Shown piece after piece: positions 25,856-33,858 of a stretch of DNA of 64,000 nt (position 1 is its first letter; every line of letters starts with the position of its first letter). The stretch spans positions 558,001-622,000 of the forward strand of contig NZ_MIGY01000003.1 in the NCBI RefSeq assembly GCF_002940665.1, written 5' to 3'. The stretch comes from Xanthomonas arboricola. GTDB lineage: Bacteria; Pseudomonadota; Gammaproteobacteria; Xanthomonadales; Xanthomonadaceae. Position numbers and translations under genes: made by a program. The notes under the pieces are model-generated. The model saw nothing but the letters and a program-made list of their open reading frames with translations, had not been told where the DNA came from and ran no database searches.

Positions 25856-26119
25856 TTAGCCCTTGCGCGCCTTGTCCAGTTGGGACTGCAGCCCGGCAAG
25901 CACATCCTTCGCGTCGGTGTACCGGTTGGACGCCTTGGCGCTGTCACGCGAGGCCAGCCCGCGCGCAATGAAGGCTTCCTGCTGCTGACGCTGCTGCACC
26001 TGGGCGCGCACGGAGTGCTCGACAAAGCTGGAAAGCGTCTCACCCTCCTGCAACACGGCTTCGGCCGCTTGGCGCAGCGCCGGGTCCACACGGAGCGATG
26101 GAAGAGATGCGGATTTCAT
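25856..26119 (-). CDS. antitoxin of the ParE-like pair (YlcI/YnfO-like)
   Basis: 87 aa from ATG 26119 (MKSASLPSLRVDPALRQAAEAVLQ). The N-terminal strand plus two helices (SLPSLRVDP...ETLSSFVEHSVRAQV) is a ribbon-helix-helix pattern. The C-terminal tail ending in KDVLAGLQSQLDKARKG would wrap the toxin. An in-frame start seven codons upstream lacks support. It presumably represses its own promoter in the 300-bp region upstream. Confidence 0.82.
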   Translation of the reverse strand: MKSASLPSLRVDPALRQAAEAVLQEGETLSSFVEHSVRAQVQQRQQQEAFIARGLASRDSAKASNRYTDAKDVLAGLQSQLDKARKG

Positions 26120-26433
26120 GGCAGGCCCAGTGCGTTGCAATTGCGATGCATCATCGCAAGCGGGCGCCGGTGCTTCAAGGTTTTCTTTGCAAACCTAAGC
26201 CGACGATGTCGCATACACAGCACTTCTCCAAGGGATGCACAGGTCGAGGCCCGCCTGGGCAACCCTGCTTGTGTGGCACCACGAGATCCTTGGGCTTCAA
26301 TGCCACAGCCAAGTCTGCCTCATTCCATATTCCGGAATATGGAATGAGACGAACAACGTGTTTGTGCAGGCAGTCTCAGCTACACGCTGTCTGGAGCAGC
26401 CGTATACAGATCAAAGGCGGAAGCCAGAAGCTC
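26120..26433. other. intergenic region with a perfect 30-bp palindrome
   Basis: Between the antitoxin promoter side and the 3' end of the effector gene. It contains a perfect spacerless palindrome at 26319-26348 (15-bp half CTCATTCCATATTCC) in an otherwise featureless A+T-richer stretch. A shorter inverted sequence GCAATTGCGATGCATCATCGC is seen close to the antitoxin start (26136-26156). No gene is seen. Confidence 0.7.
26319..26348. promoter_or_regulatory. perfect spacerless 30-bp palindrome (operator or recombination-site candidate)
   Basis: Positions 26319-26333 and 26334-26348 are exact reverse complements, centred on TTCC|GGAA. The symmetry stops on both sides (C26318 against A26349). 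It lies 200 bp upstream of the antitoxin and 85 bp beyond the effector stop. There is no T-tract, so it is unlikely to be a simple terminator. Confidence 0.6.
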
Positions 26434-28101
26434 TCATCCAATGCTTCGCGGCTTGACAGCCTCTTCCTGTAGCACCCCTCTCTCCTGCGCCTGACTCTGC
26501 GCTTGCGCCAAGGTACGCGCGTCTAGCTCTTGCAGCTTTGCCAGCGATTGCTCCACCGGCGTAGTGACGGCCACGTCGGTGGGCATGCTGGCGCGCAGAT
26601 GGGCCGGGTTGCTGGGTTCGCCCTGTACCACGAACACGGTGGCACCGGCCGCTGCACGCGATGTTTGGTTGCTCAGCATTACGTGGTCGATGCGCTCGAG
26701 CCCGTGCTCCTTTGCCAGATAGGCCAGGCTGGCGCTCATCCGCTCGCTGTGCGCATCGCTGGTACGACCCATGCTGGCGTCCAACCGGCCAACCAAGGTG
26801 CTGGCCTGTGCATGCAACGGATGAGGCGCGGGTTGGGCGTCTTCTGCGTCTGCCTGTCGTGGCCTCCCAGGTACAGGCGCTGCAGGCCCGCCGTTCTGCC
26901 GCTGCGGCTGGGCCGGCCGATGCCCCTGCTCCTCCTGCCCTGGCTGTACCCCTTCACGCCCTCGCCCTTGGTCCTGATGCTGCTCCCGCACCGGCCCGGG
27001 TGTGGTGCTGGTCAGCACGTATTGCCAGCGCGTCTGCGCTGGGTTGCCTTGCACCGCCGCGATGAACCCATCGTACTCGGCTGGATGAATTGTCTGGCAG
27101 CCAGCCGAATCGGTACTGCCGCTGGAACCGCGATGAATCTTGAAGGTGTCGTTGAGATTTTGCACACCGTTGAGATCGGCTTGATCAAACCAGCCGTCCG
27201 CATTGCTATCCCGCTGTACGCCGCCCCGCCCTGCATCGACTGCCGCCTGACTTGGGCGTAATGCGTTGTCTTGGGTGCCTGGCCGGCTGGGATTTGGGTG
27301 CTGCCCCATCCGCATCTCGATGGTGCCTTCGCTCAGGCGACCGAGATCCCTGATGCCATCGGCATTGACATCCTCGCCTTCGATCTTCCTGGGCCTGGTG
27401 ATGCTTTCAAAGCCTGGCGACGGTGCAAATGTCCTGTTCTCCATGCCGCCTTCCGCACGCGGGCGCCGCCCCGTGTTGCCTGCATGATGATCGTACTGCG
27501 CAGTCGGCTCGGTGTTTGCTTGTTGGGCGACCTGCGTATGACGCGTGCCATCGGCATCCTTCCACAGTACGACCAGGCGGTCGTTGTAGACGCCCGTGCC
27601 GCCCTGAGCTTCGTTGATGGCAGGGGTTGCCGGATCGTCGCTACGCAAGCTTCCGGCATGCGCGCGATCCTGCATGGCCGCAAGCGTTGAGTTTTCCTGG
27701 CGAAGGCCTAATACCACGCGCTCGTTGGGTCGCGAGAGTGCCTCGTGCGCGGCTTCGTTACCTCTCACCTGTACGATGCTGGCGTAGACGTCATAGCGCT
27801 GTGCGTCGCTCAAGGCAGCCATTTGCGCTTGCGGCGGAATTGCTGGCTGATTTGATGCGGCTAGTTGCAAGCGTTGCAGCACACTGGCATCCGCAGCGGC
27901 GACCGGCCCTTGTTGATGATTGGCGATTGCACCGGCGGACGCTGCGCCGATATAGCGATCCAGTGCGTCACGCACGACCTCTGCCTGGCCTTGTCTGCGC
28001 TCATCAAGCATGCGCAGCGCCTCGGCCTGTCGATTGGCGTTGAACAACGCAGAAATCTGGTCGGCAGTCGCACGGATGTCTAAATCGTTGGATCTCGCCA
28101 T
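26434..28101 (-). CDS. type IV secretion antibacterial effector (X-Tfe) with XVIPCD and peptidoglycan-hydrolase-like domain
   Basis: 555 aa from ATG 28101 (AAGGAG upstream). The C-terminus ~455-525 is an XVIPCD, the signal that recruits effectors to VirD4 of the Xanthomonas killing T4SS: GLERIDHVMLSNQ, TVFVVQGEPSNPAHLRA, AVTTPVEQSL, then a Gln-rich tail. The middle (~165-365) has GGTGVYNDRLVVLWKD, TFKIHRG (H323) and STDSAGCQTIHP (C335), a pattern of phage-endolysin/L,D-peptidase-like domains. It also contains two calcium-loop sequences, DVNADGIRD (244-252) and DSNADGWFDQADL (298-310). The toxin probably attacks cell walls of rival bacteria (inference). It is preceded by its likely immunity lipoprotein, 23 bp upstream. 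Confidence 0.85.
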   Translation of the reverse strand: MARSNDLDIRATADQISALFNANRQAEALRMLDERRQGQAEVVRDALDRYIGAASAGAIANHQQGPVAAADASVLQRLQLAASNQPAIPPQAQMAALSDAQRYDVYASIVQVRGNEAAHEALSRPNERVVLGLRQENSTLAAMQDRAHAGSLRSDDPATPAINEAQGGTGVYNDRLVVLWKDADGTRHTQVAQQANTEPTAQYDHHAGNTGRRPRAEGGMENRTFAPSPGFESITRPRKIEGEDVNADGIRDLGRLSEGTIEMRMGQHPNPSRPGTQDNALRPSQAAVDAGRGGVQRDSNADGWFDQADLNGVQNLNDTFKIHRGSSGSTDSAGCQTIHPAEYDGFIAAVQGNPAQTRWQYVLTSTTPGPVREQHQDQGRGREGVQPGQEEQGHRPAQPQRQNGGPAAPVPGRPRQADAEDAQPAPHPLHAQASTLVGRLDASMGRTSDAHSERMSASLAYLAKEHGLERIDHVMLSNQTSRAAAGATVFVVQGEPSNPAHLRASMPTDVAVTTPVEQSLAKLQELDARTLAQAQSQAQERGVLQEEAVKPRSIG

Positions 28102-28124
28102 TTCGATGCTCCTTGCAGAAGTGG

Positions 28125-29048
28125 TCACTCGCTGATGAAACGGTCCTCACCATCTGGATAATCCGCACATGCCGGTTCGCCTGTGCGCTGCTGGCGACAA
28201 GGCCACTGCGCTCTATCGACTCGTTCTACCAGCTCGAAGCGTTCGCCTGTCCACCGAAGAAAACCAAAATGGGCGTAAGACCCGACGCGCTTTGGGTCAT
28301 CGGTGGCCAGCGGCTGGTCAGGATCGAATTCCATCAACCATCGCATTGTCGGCGCCAAGGGCAGCTTGTCATCGAACAGAAAAAGCTCCGAGCCGCCGTG
28401 GTCGTTTTGCCGGGCAACATCTTCTGCAGTCAGGCTAGACGCTGGTGGAAACACCGCTGCACTGACATCGCGTGCGGTGCCGTCCTTGGTGACGCGATAC
28501 GCCTTTCGCCCTTTGCCTGACTGGCACGAGAGGCCAGCTTCGCCCGCGCCACATTTCACCGGCCAGACCAAGTACACCATTTTGTCGGGATCAGCACTTT
28601 CAAACGAACGGATCGTCAGATCACCCGCAACCACGGTGAAGTCCGCGCGCCGTCCCAGGCCGGGTGCGGCCACGTATACGGCATCGCGCAGGCGCGCTTC
28701 GCGCGCTTGCGGCGAGGCATCGACCGCATCTGCAGGCAGGGCAAGCAATGCAGCCGCCATGTGCGCAGGTGCCGGGCCTTTGCAAAACCCGTCCCTTAGC
28801 AAAGGCGCAGTCGAGGAGCCCTGTGATTGCGTACAGTCCACACAGACGGCGCCCATCTGCCGTTCCAGTTTGAATGACACCCAAGGTGAAGGCGTCGCAG
28901 CAGGCGCCTGAGGAAAAGACGATGCTTCGTGTGCACCACTTGGGGGTTTTGCGGCAGCCTGTTCCATCGAAAGCCGTGCACACCCAAGCGTCATGATGGA
29001 CACCAGCGCGGTCGCCACGATGCAATGCGTCAGCTTCTTCACGGGCAT
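28125..29048 (-). CDS. probable immunity lipoprotein (X-Tfi) of the upstream-transcribed effector pair
   Basis: 307 aa from ATG 29048. The N-terminus VKKLTHCIVATALVSIMTLGC is a lipoprotein signal peptide ending in the lipobox TLGC, so the mature protein is anchored facing the periplasm. Six further cysteines occur (VCVDC, FCKG, VKCGAG, LSCQ), suggesting disulphides. I recognise no family. Position (same operon, immediately before the XVIPCD effector) and location in the periplasm match the known X-Tfi immunity proteins, which neutralise cell-wall-attacking X-Tfe toxins. The ribosome site is poor, so the exact start is uncertain. Confidence 0.7.
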   Translation of the reverse strand: MPVKKLTHCIVATALVSIMTLGCARLSMEQAAAKPPSGAHEASSFPQAPAATPSPWVSFKLERQMGAVCVDCTQSQGSSTAPLLRDGFCKGPAPAHMAAALLALPADAVDASPQAREARLRDAVYVAAPGLGRRADFTVVAGDLTIRSFESADPDKMVYLVWPVKCGAGEAGLSCQSGKGRKAYRVTKDGTARDVSAAVFPPASSLTAEDVARQNDHGGSELFLFDDKLPLAPTMRWLMEFDPDQPLATDDPKRVGSYAHFGFLRWTGERFELVERVDRAQWPCRQQRTGEPACADYPDGEDRFISE

Positions 29049-29536
29049 CCTTGAACGGAGAGGACGAACGCCACGGACTGTGGCCGCATGAGCAGGCTCG
29101 GTCAAGTGACTGAGCGCAGACGAAAACGGTTCAGCGACACTCTCATTTTGGGACCGAAATAGACGCTGTATCCCGCAACGACGCCATCTGGTATGGACTC
29201 AGCGCGACTGTCCGGGGTGAGCAGTAATTCGGATAGTTTGAAACGTTTAACCAACACGCTGCGCGCGGCTCCATGTGCTCACCAGCATTGCACAAGGAGG
29301 TTGAAGTGGCCTGTGTTAAAGCCAGCCTAGAACCTGGATGTCCCACAGGCGCTGCCCCGTCCTTCCTGATTTGCCGCACCAGTCATCCGACAACGACTTC
29401 GCCTGAGCGACGGCCGGTCACGACCATCTCGTACCACCTGCCCATTGCCCGTACTGGGTAGCGGCAAGCGCACCACGATGAGCGAGCAGGTGCGCTCACG
29501 CCATCGAAAGCCACCTGCTCCCGCGCCCTCCCTGCA
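29049..29536. other. long intergenic region, possibly with one small ORF
   Basis: It lies between the immunity gene (promoter side) and the 3' end of the TetR gene. Composition is lower in G+C around 29190-29300. Only one short frame with a strong ribosome site (29306-29461) is notable; otherwise I see nothing. Confidence 0.45.
29306..29461 (+). CDS. possible 51-residue small protein
   Basis: GTG at 29306 sits five bases after a near-perfect AAGGAGG Shine-Dalgarno (29294-29300). The frame reads MACVKASLEPGCPTGAAPS and ends at TAG 29461. It is rich in Pro, Thr and Cys, with no membrane segment or known motif. The ribosome site is the only support; it may be chance or a relic. Confidence 0.25.
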   Translation: MACVKASLEPGCPTGAAPSFLICRTSHPTTTSPERRPVTTISYHLPIARTG

Positions 29537-30127
29537 CTATCCGCGCAGCGCCGCCCGAAGCGCCTCCCCCGCCAACCGCGCACTCGCCAGCAGACGCTCC
29601 AGGCTCTGCCCATGACGGGCGCTGGCGGACAGCCCGGCCATGGTGGTGCTGACGAAATCCGCCAGCCGGTCTGCGTCGTGCGGGCACTGCTTGGCGATGT
29701 GGGAGCGAATCAACTCCTGGGCTGCGACATGAAAACCGCAGGCCGCCTCGCGCGCCTGCGCGTCGTTGCTGCGCGTGCCCTCCAGCACCAGGCAGCCGGT
29801 GGCGGCGGGGTCTGCGGCGTAGCAGCGGGCGGCCTGTTCCAGTACGTCGGCCAGGGCGTCGGCCAGCGGGCGGGCGGTGTCCAGGATCTGGGGCAACGGG
29901 ATGGCCCCGGTCTGCGCGTAGCGGTCGAGGATGCGCGCGTACAGGCCGGCCTTGCTGCCGAAGGCGGCGTAGAAACTGGGCGGATTGATGCCCAGTGCCT
30001 GGGTGAGGTCGGCCACGCTCAGTGCGTCGTAGCCGCGCGCATGGAACAGCTGCTGCGCGGTGGCGACCGCTTGATCCGGGTCGAATGCGCGCGGCCGGCC
30101 GCGGGCCCGGGGGGTTTCTGTAGTCAT
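29537..30127 (-). CDS. TetR/AcrR-family regulator (BdcR-like)
   Basis: 196 aa. The N-terminal helix-turn-helix is clear: GRPRAFDPDQAVATAQQLF, then YDALSVADLTQALGINPPSFYAAFGSKAGLYARIL. The C-terminal part, with ATGCLVLEGTRS and TTMAGLSASARHG, is typical of the TetR_C_16-like branch. It is divergent from a BdcA-like SDR with a 70-bp spacer, the same arrangement as bdcR-bdcA in E. coli. It probably represses that gene and itself. Confidence 0.85.
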   Translation of the reverse strand: MTTETPRARGRPRAFDPDQAVATAQQLFHARGYDALSVADLTQALGINPPSFYAAFGSKAGLYARILDRYAQTGAIPLPQILDTARPLADALADVLEQAARCYAADPAATGCLVLEGTRSNDAQAREAACGFHVAAQELIRSHIAKQCPHDADRLADFVSTTMAGLSASARHGQSLERLLASARLAGEALRAALRG

Positions 30128-30162
30128 AGTTACAAAATCCTTGACGGCAGGCGAAAACTATT

Positions 30163-30180
30163 ATGTATTACTCGCTACAT
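30163..30180. promoter_or_regulatory. candidate operator in the bdcR-bdcA divergent promoter
   Basis: ATGTA and TACAT form an 18-bp inverted repeat (ATGTA-N8-TACAT) in the 70-bp spacer, just 17 bp before the SDR start codon. A TTGACG -35-like hexamer lies at 30141-30146. Autoregulatory TetR operators have this size; binding is inferred. Confidence 0.4.
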
Positions 30181-30197
30181 TAATTGCGAGGTGGTGC

Positions 30198-30911
30198 ATG
30201 TCAGCGTTCAAAGACAAGTCGGTATTGGTGCTCGGTGGCAGCCGGGGGATTGGGGCCGCCATCGTGCGGCGCTTCGTGGCCGAGGGCGCGCGGGTGACGT
30301 TTACCTATGCCGGCTCTGCCGACGCGGCGCAGCGCCTGGCCGGTGACACCGGCAGCACCGCGGCACTGGCCGACAGCGCCGACCGCGATGCGGTCATCGC
30401 CACGGTACGCCGCAGCGGGCCGCTGGATGTGCTGGTGGTCAACTCCGGCATCGCCTTGTTCGGCGATGCGCTGGACCAGGATCCGGACGCGGTGGACCGG
30501 CTGTTCCGCATCAACGTGCACGCGCCCTACCACGCCGCCGTGGAGGCCGCGCGGCAGATGCCACCCGGCGGGCGGATCATCGTGATCGGCTCGGTCAACG
30601 GCGACCGCATGCCGCTGCCCGGCATGGCGTCCTACGCGCTGAGCAAATCCGCGCTGCAAGGGCTGGCACGTGGGCTGGCCCGCGACCTCGGGCCGCGTGG
30701 CATCACCATCAACGTGGTGCAACCGGGCCCGATCGATACCGACGCCAACCCGGAAAACGGGCCGATGAAAGACCTGATGCACAGCTTCATGGCGATCAAA
30801 CGCCACGGCCGCGCCGACGAAGTGGCCGGCATGGTGGCCTGGCTGGCGGGTCCGGAAGCGAGCTTTGTCACCGGGGCGATGCATACGATCGATGGTGCGT
30901 TTGGAGCGTGA
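30198..30911 (+). CDS. bdcA: BdcA-like short-chain dehydrogenase
   Basis: 237 aa, the same length as E. coli BdcA. It starts at ATG 30198 (MSAFKDKSVLVLGGSRGIGAAIV). The cofactor motif GGSRGIG, VNSGIA, Ser in VIGSVNG and YALSK complete the SDR active site, and the C-terminus ends GAMHTIDGAFGA. E. coli BdcA was reported to bind c-di-GMP and promote biofilm dispersal; whether this copy does so or acts as an oxidoreductase is open. The divergent TetR gene supports the assignment. It lies between two type IV effector modules. Confidence 0.75.
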   Translation: MSAFKDKSVLVLGGSRGIGAAIVRRFVAEGARVTFTYAGSADAAQRLAGDTGSTAALADSADRDAVIATVRRSGPLDVLVVNSGIALFGDALDQDPDAVDRLFRINVHAPYHAAVEAARQMPPGGRIIVIGSVNGDRMPLPGMASYALSKSALQGLARGLARDLGPRGITINVVQPGPIDTDANPENGPMKDLMHSFMAIKRHGRADEVAGMVAWLAGPEASFVTGAMHTIDGAFGA

Positions 30912-31166
30912 GGCGGCGACGGCGGCGTTGACCACGCTGCAGCTCGACACTTAGTGCGATCAAGGGCGGCAAACGTCCTTCGGCACACGTGGCGAGCTGC
31001 CGTTGCACCGCCCGCGTTTTGATCCACGCGCCTTTCCTTCCGGCAGAGCGTGATCGCATTCCCGTGTCGTGCGGCGCATGGCACGGACAATCGCAGGCTT
31101 GGCCCTTGCTGTCACGCTGATCCCAAGTTGCCTATAGTTGCGGCGAACCCTGCAATGGATTGACCA

Positions 31167-32030
31167 ATGCACATGATGTCATCCGGCCGGTGCCTGGCTC
31201 TTGCACTCGCCATCGCCGTCACCGGCAGTGCCTGTGCACGGACGCCATCACCCGAACAAAAAAGGACTTCCCCCATGTCAGGCACCGTCACCACAGGCCG
31301 CACCATCAACGGGCACACCTATTCGGACGCGCCGGTTGACGTAAAGCTGGGGCCGAACACCTTCCGCATCCCCGCCAACTACCTGGACAGCCAGATCGCA
31401 CCATGGCCGGGCGAAGGCGTGACGCTGGTCATCGAGTGGCCAGACATGACCCCCACCCCGCCCGGGGCACGGGCAAACCCGCGTACGAATGATTTCCGCA
31501 AAGAAATTTCCGTGTCTATCGACTATGTCGACCGTGTTCCTATTGAGGTATTGCTTGAGCGTTTCTCGTCAAACGATAAGCGTACAGAGGCAGACTCAGT
31601 TGAGCGGGGCAATCCTGTCGCCCGGCTCGATCTCCGCATCGCACAGCCTGAAGCATTCGGATTAACGCCCTATGCCATTGATGAGGAGAAGATGGCGGCA
31701 TATGTAAAAGCGTATGAAGCCCACCACGGCGAGCCTCCGACGCGCAACCCTGCGTTTGAAGACGACTGGTACGTCGCGCGCGACTCCAGCGGCAATTTGA
31801 CCACGTTCATTAAGTGCGACAGCAAAAAATTTCGAGCAGATGGCGTTCGGCTGGAGGGATCTGAAGTGGTCCATGAAAAAAGTGCCGTTGCTGCAAGTTG
31901 CGTCCACTACTTCTCTGACATCGAAAACAAACTTTCCATCAGTCTCAACTACAAGCGTGCATTCCTGAAGGACTGGAAGCGCATGGAAGATGCGGTGAGG
32001 GGCGTATTAACCCGCAGTAAAATTCGGTGA
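31167..32030 (+). CDS. probable immunity lipoprotein (X-Tfi, Tli4-like)
   Basis: 287 aa. The signal segment CLALALAIAVTGSAC ends in a lipobox (GSAC), giving a periplasm-facing lipoprotein. The body includes GPNTFRIPANYLDSQIAPWPGEG, YVDRVPIEVLLERF, DSSGNLTTFIKCDS, CVHYFSD and LNYKRAFLKDWKRMEDAV. This set resembles immunity proteins placed before XVIPCD effectors in other Xanthomonas loci, and their C-terminal region is like Tli4 immunity proteins (from memory, not searched). It lies 25 bp before the effector gene in the same direction. Confidence 0.75.
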   Translation: MHMMSSGRCLALALAIAVTGSACARTPSPEQKRTSPMSGTVTTGRTINGHTYSDAPVDVKLGPNTFRIPANYLDSQIAPWPGEGVTLVIEWPDMTPTPPGARANPRTNDFRKEISVSIDYVDRVPIEVLLERFSSNDKRTEADSVERGNPVARLDLRIAQPEAFGLTPYAIDEEKMAAYVKAYEAHHGEPPTRNPAFEDDWYVARDSSGNLTTFIKCDSKKFRADGVRLEGSEVVHEKSAVAASCVHYFSDIENKLSISLNYKRAFLKDWKRMEDAVRGVLTRSKIR

Positions 32031-32055
32031 TTAGCGTATTTACAGGGAGTAGCCG

Positions 32056-33381
32056 GTGAGCGGACTGAGTGAGCAGGATCTGGAAATTCTTTCCAGCTAT
32101 GCAAATAAAGGCAATCGCGAGCTGTATTGGAACTATCTCTCGCAGCTTGATGGAGCAGACGGCTATGGGACGCTGGCATTAGGCGTCGTGCGCAACGACA
32201 GCTTGCCAGGGCAAGTGGCTAACAATTACGCGCAAGACTATGCCAAGACACAGCGCGATACTGGCTCGCGCTTTGCCAATGCTGAATTGAGCGAACGCCA
32301 GTGGGAAGAGTTCGGGCAAACGCTGCTCAAGAAGGATTTTGAGCTTCGACAAGCTTGGTTCGACAAAGAGCGTCCGGATATGGCACTGAACCTTCCCGGC
32401 AAGGACGTCATGCGAGCACACGACCAAGCCTTCCTGGACCATGAGCTCGACCCCAACTGCTGGACCCCACGCGTCCTCCTGCAAGCAGCCCTGGAAAAAA
32501 GCGGTCCCCAAAAGCTAGAACAGATCTGGACCAACATGCTCGACAACGAGTACGGCGGCGCTGCCCGTATCAGGAACACGGGCTACGAGACCTTTGCGCA
32601 GATGGGACTGGCGGCCGGCAGCCAGTACCTGGCCAAGCTCGGCACCACCGAGGCGATCCAGATGCTGGAAGGCCGCTCAGCCGTCGACCCCAACGTCATC
32701 GGCAGCAACAGCTTCTACGCGATGTACTTTGAAAAAGAGCAGAAATGGATGAACGTCAGCGCAGGCGGCGGGCATCTTTCCATGCGCGAAGAAACACATC
32801 CCGGCCGTATCGCCGAACTCGACGATGCCCGCGCCGTGCGTCTGGAACGGCAGCAGAAAGCCACGCAGTTCCACGAAGACGATCCGCACCGCTCCATTAC
32901 CCGCAGCCCGCTCACGGTATCGGTCGACGGGCTGCCCGATCGGATGCAGCCGCCCACCAAACTCGCCGATATCGGCCCTGAGCACCGGGACTACGCATTG
33001 CTGCAGCAGGTGCGCGCAGGCGTGAACGCGATCGATGCGCAAGCCGGACGCACACCGGACGAGAACAGCGAGCGCCTCATCGCCAGCGTGATGACCCTCG
33101 CACGCCAGAACAACCTGGACCGGGCCGACCACGTGGTGCTGAGCCAACAGACTGCAGACAGCCCCGCCGGCCGCCACGTGTTTGTGGTGCAGGGCGAGTT
33201 GAACGACCCGGCGCATCTGCGTGCCCACATGCCGACCGACGTGGCCGTGCAGACGCCGGTGGAGCAGTCGCTGCACCAGCTAGAAGTCGCCACTACCGAT
33301 CGCCAGCAGGCGTTGGCGCAGAGCCAACAGCAGGAGATGGACAACCGGCAGCGTGAGAGCGCGTCGATGCGCATGGGATAA
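32056..33381 (+). CDS. type IV secretion antibacterial effector (X-Tfe) with XVIPCD
   Basis: 441 aa from GTG 32056, with GGGAG upstream. The N-terminal toxin part (~1-260) begins SGLSEQDLEILSSYANKGNRELYWNYL and includes GYGTLALGVVRNDSLPGQVANNYAQ; I recognise no enzymatic motif in it. The XVIPCD (~320-441) has NNLDRADHVVLSQQT, HVFVVQGELNDPAHLRA, AVQTPVEQSLHQLE and a Gln-rich tail. Its C-terminal domain is closely similar to that of the effector at 26434-28101, while the N-terminal toxin parts are unrelated. This is the polymorphic-toxin pattern. Secretion into neighbouring bacteria is inferred from the domain; the secretion machine is not in this window. Confidence 0.85.
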   Translation: MSGLSEQDLEILSSYANKGNRELYWNYLSQLDGADGYGTLALGVVRNDSLPGQVANNYAQDYAKTQRDTGSRFANAELSERQWEEFGQTLLKKDFELRQAWFDKERPDMALNLPGKDVMRAHDQAFLDHELDPNCWTPRVLLQAALEKSGPQKLEQIWTNMLDNEYGGAARIRNTGYETFAQMGLAAGSQYLAKLGTTEAIQMLEGRSAVDPNVIGSNSFYAMYFEKEQKWMNVSAGGGHLSMREETHPGRIAELDDARAVRLERQQKATQFHEDDPHRSITRSPLTVSVDGLPDRMQPPTKLADIGPEHRDYALLQQVRAGVNAIDAQAGRTPDENSERLIASVMTLARQNNLDRADHVVLSQQTADSPAGRHVFVVQGELNDPAHLRAHMPTDVAVQTPVEQSLHQLEVATTDRQQALAQSQQQEMDNRQRESASMRMG

Positions 33382-33560
33382 CGGCAGCGCTGGGCCGACA
33401 GCGAGGCGTTGCGGCGTTTTTTGTCCATGATGTGCAGGCAGCCGCGGTTGGTAGCGCCGGCGTGGCGCGCGACGATCCCCGGTAACGGCTTGCGCGGGTC
33501 GGGTGGCAATGCATCGAATAACAGGGGCGCCGGGCTACAGCGATCAGAGAACTGCGGACG

Positions 33561-33857
33561 TCACGGCCCCGCAAAGCCCGCCTCGCGTTGCAAGCGAACG
33601 GCCAGCACAAACACCGTGTCGATCTGCGCGACATGGCAGTACAGCGCCAGATAGCCGTGCGCGCCGCGACCGATCACCAGTTCGCGCTTGTCGCCGCCAG
33701 CCGGCCGGCCGATCAGCGGATTGGTTTCCAGCACATCGATTGCCGCAATGATCCCGCGCAGGCGTGCTGCGACATGCGCCGCCTCGTGGCGCTGAAGGTA
33801 GTCGAAGATCCGCTCAAGATCCTGTGCAACCTCCGGTGCCAGTTCGATACGCGCCAT
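33561..33857 (-). CDS. RelE/ParE-family toxin
   Basis: 98 aa: MARIELAPEVAQDLERIFDYL, then VLETNPLIGRPAGGDKRELVIGRGAHGYLALYCH and DTVFVLAVRLQREAGF. The RELVIG...YLALY pattern is characteristic of ParE toxins (gyrase inhibitors). One base separates it from the antitoxin stop. It resembles the other toxin at 25541 only at family level, so the two pairs are independent. Confidence 0.85.
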   Translation of the reverse strand: MARIELAPEVAQDLERIFDYLQRHEAAHVAARLRGIIAAIDVLETNPLIGRPAGGDKRELVIGRGAHGYLALYCHVAQIDTVFVLAVRLQREAGFAGP

Positions 33858-33858
33858 G

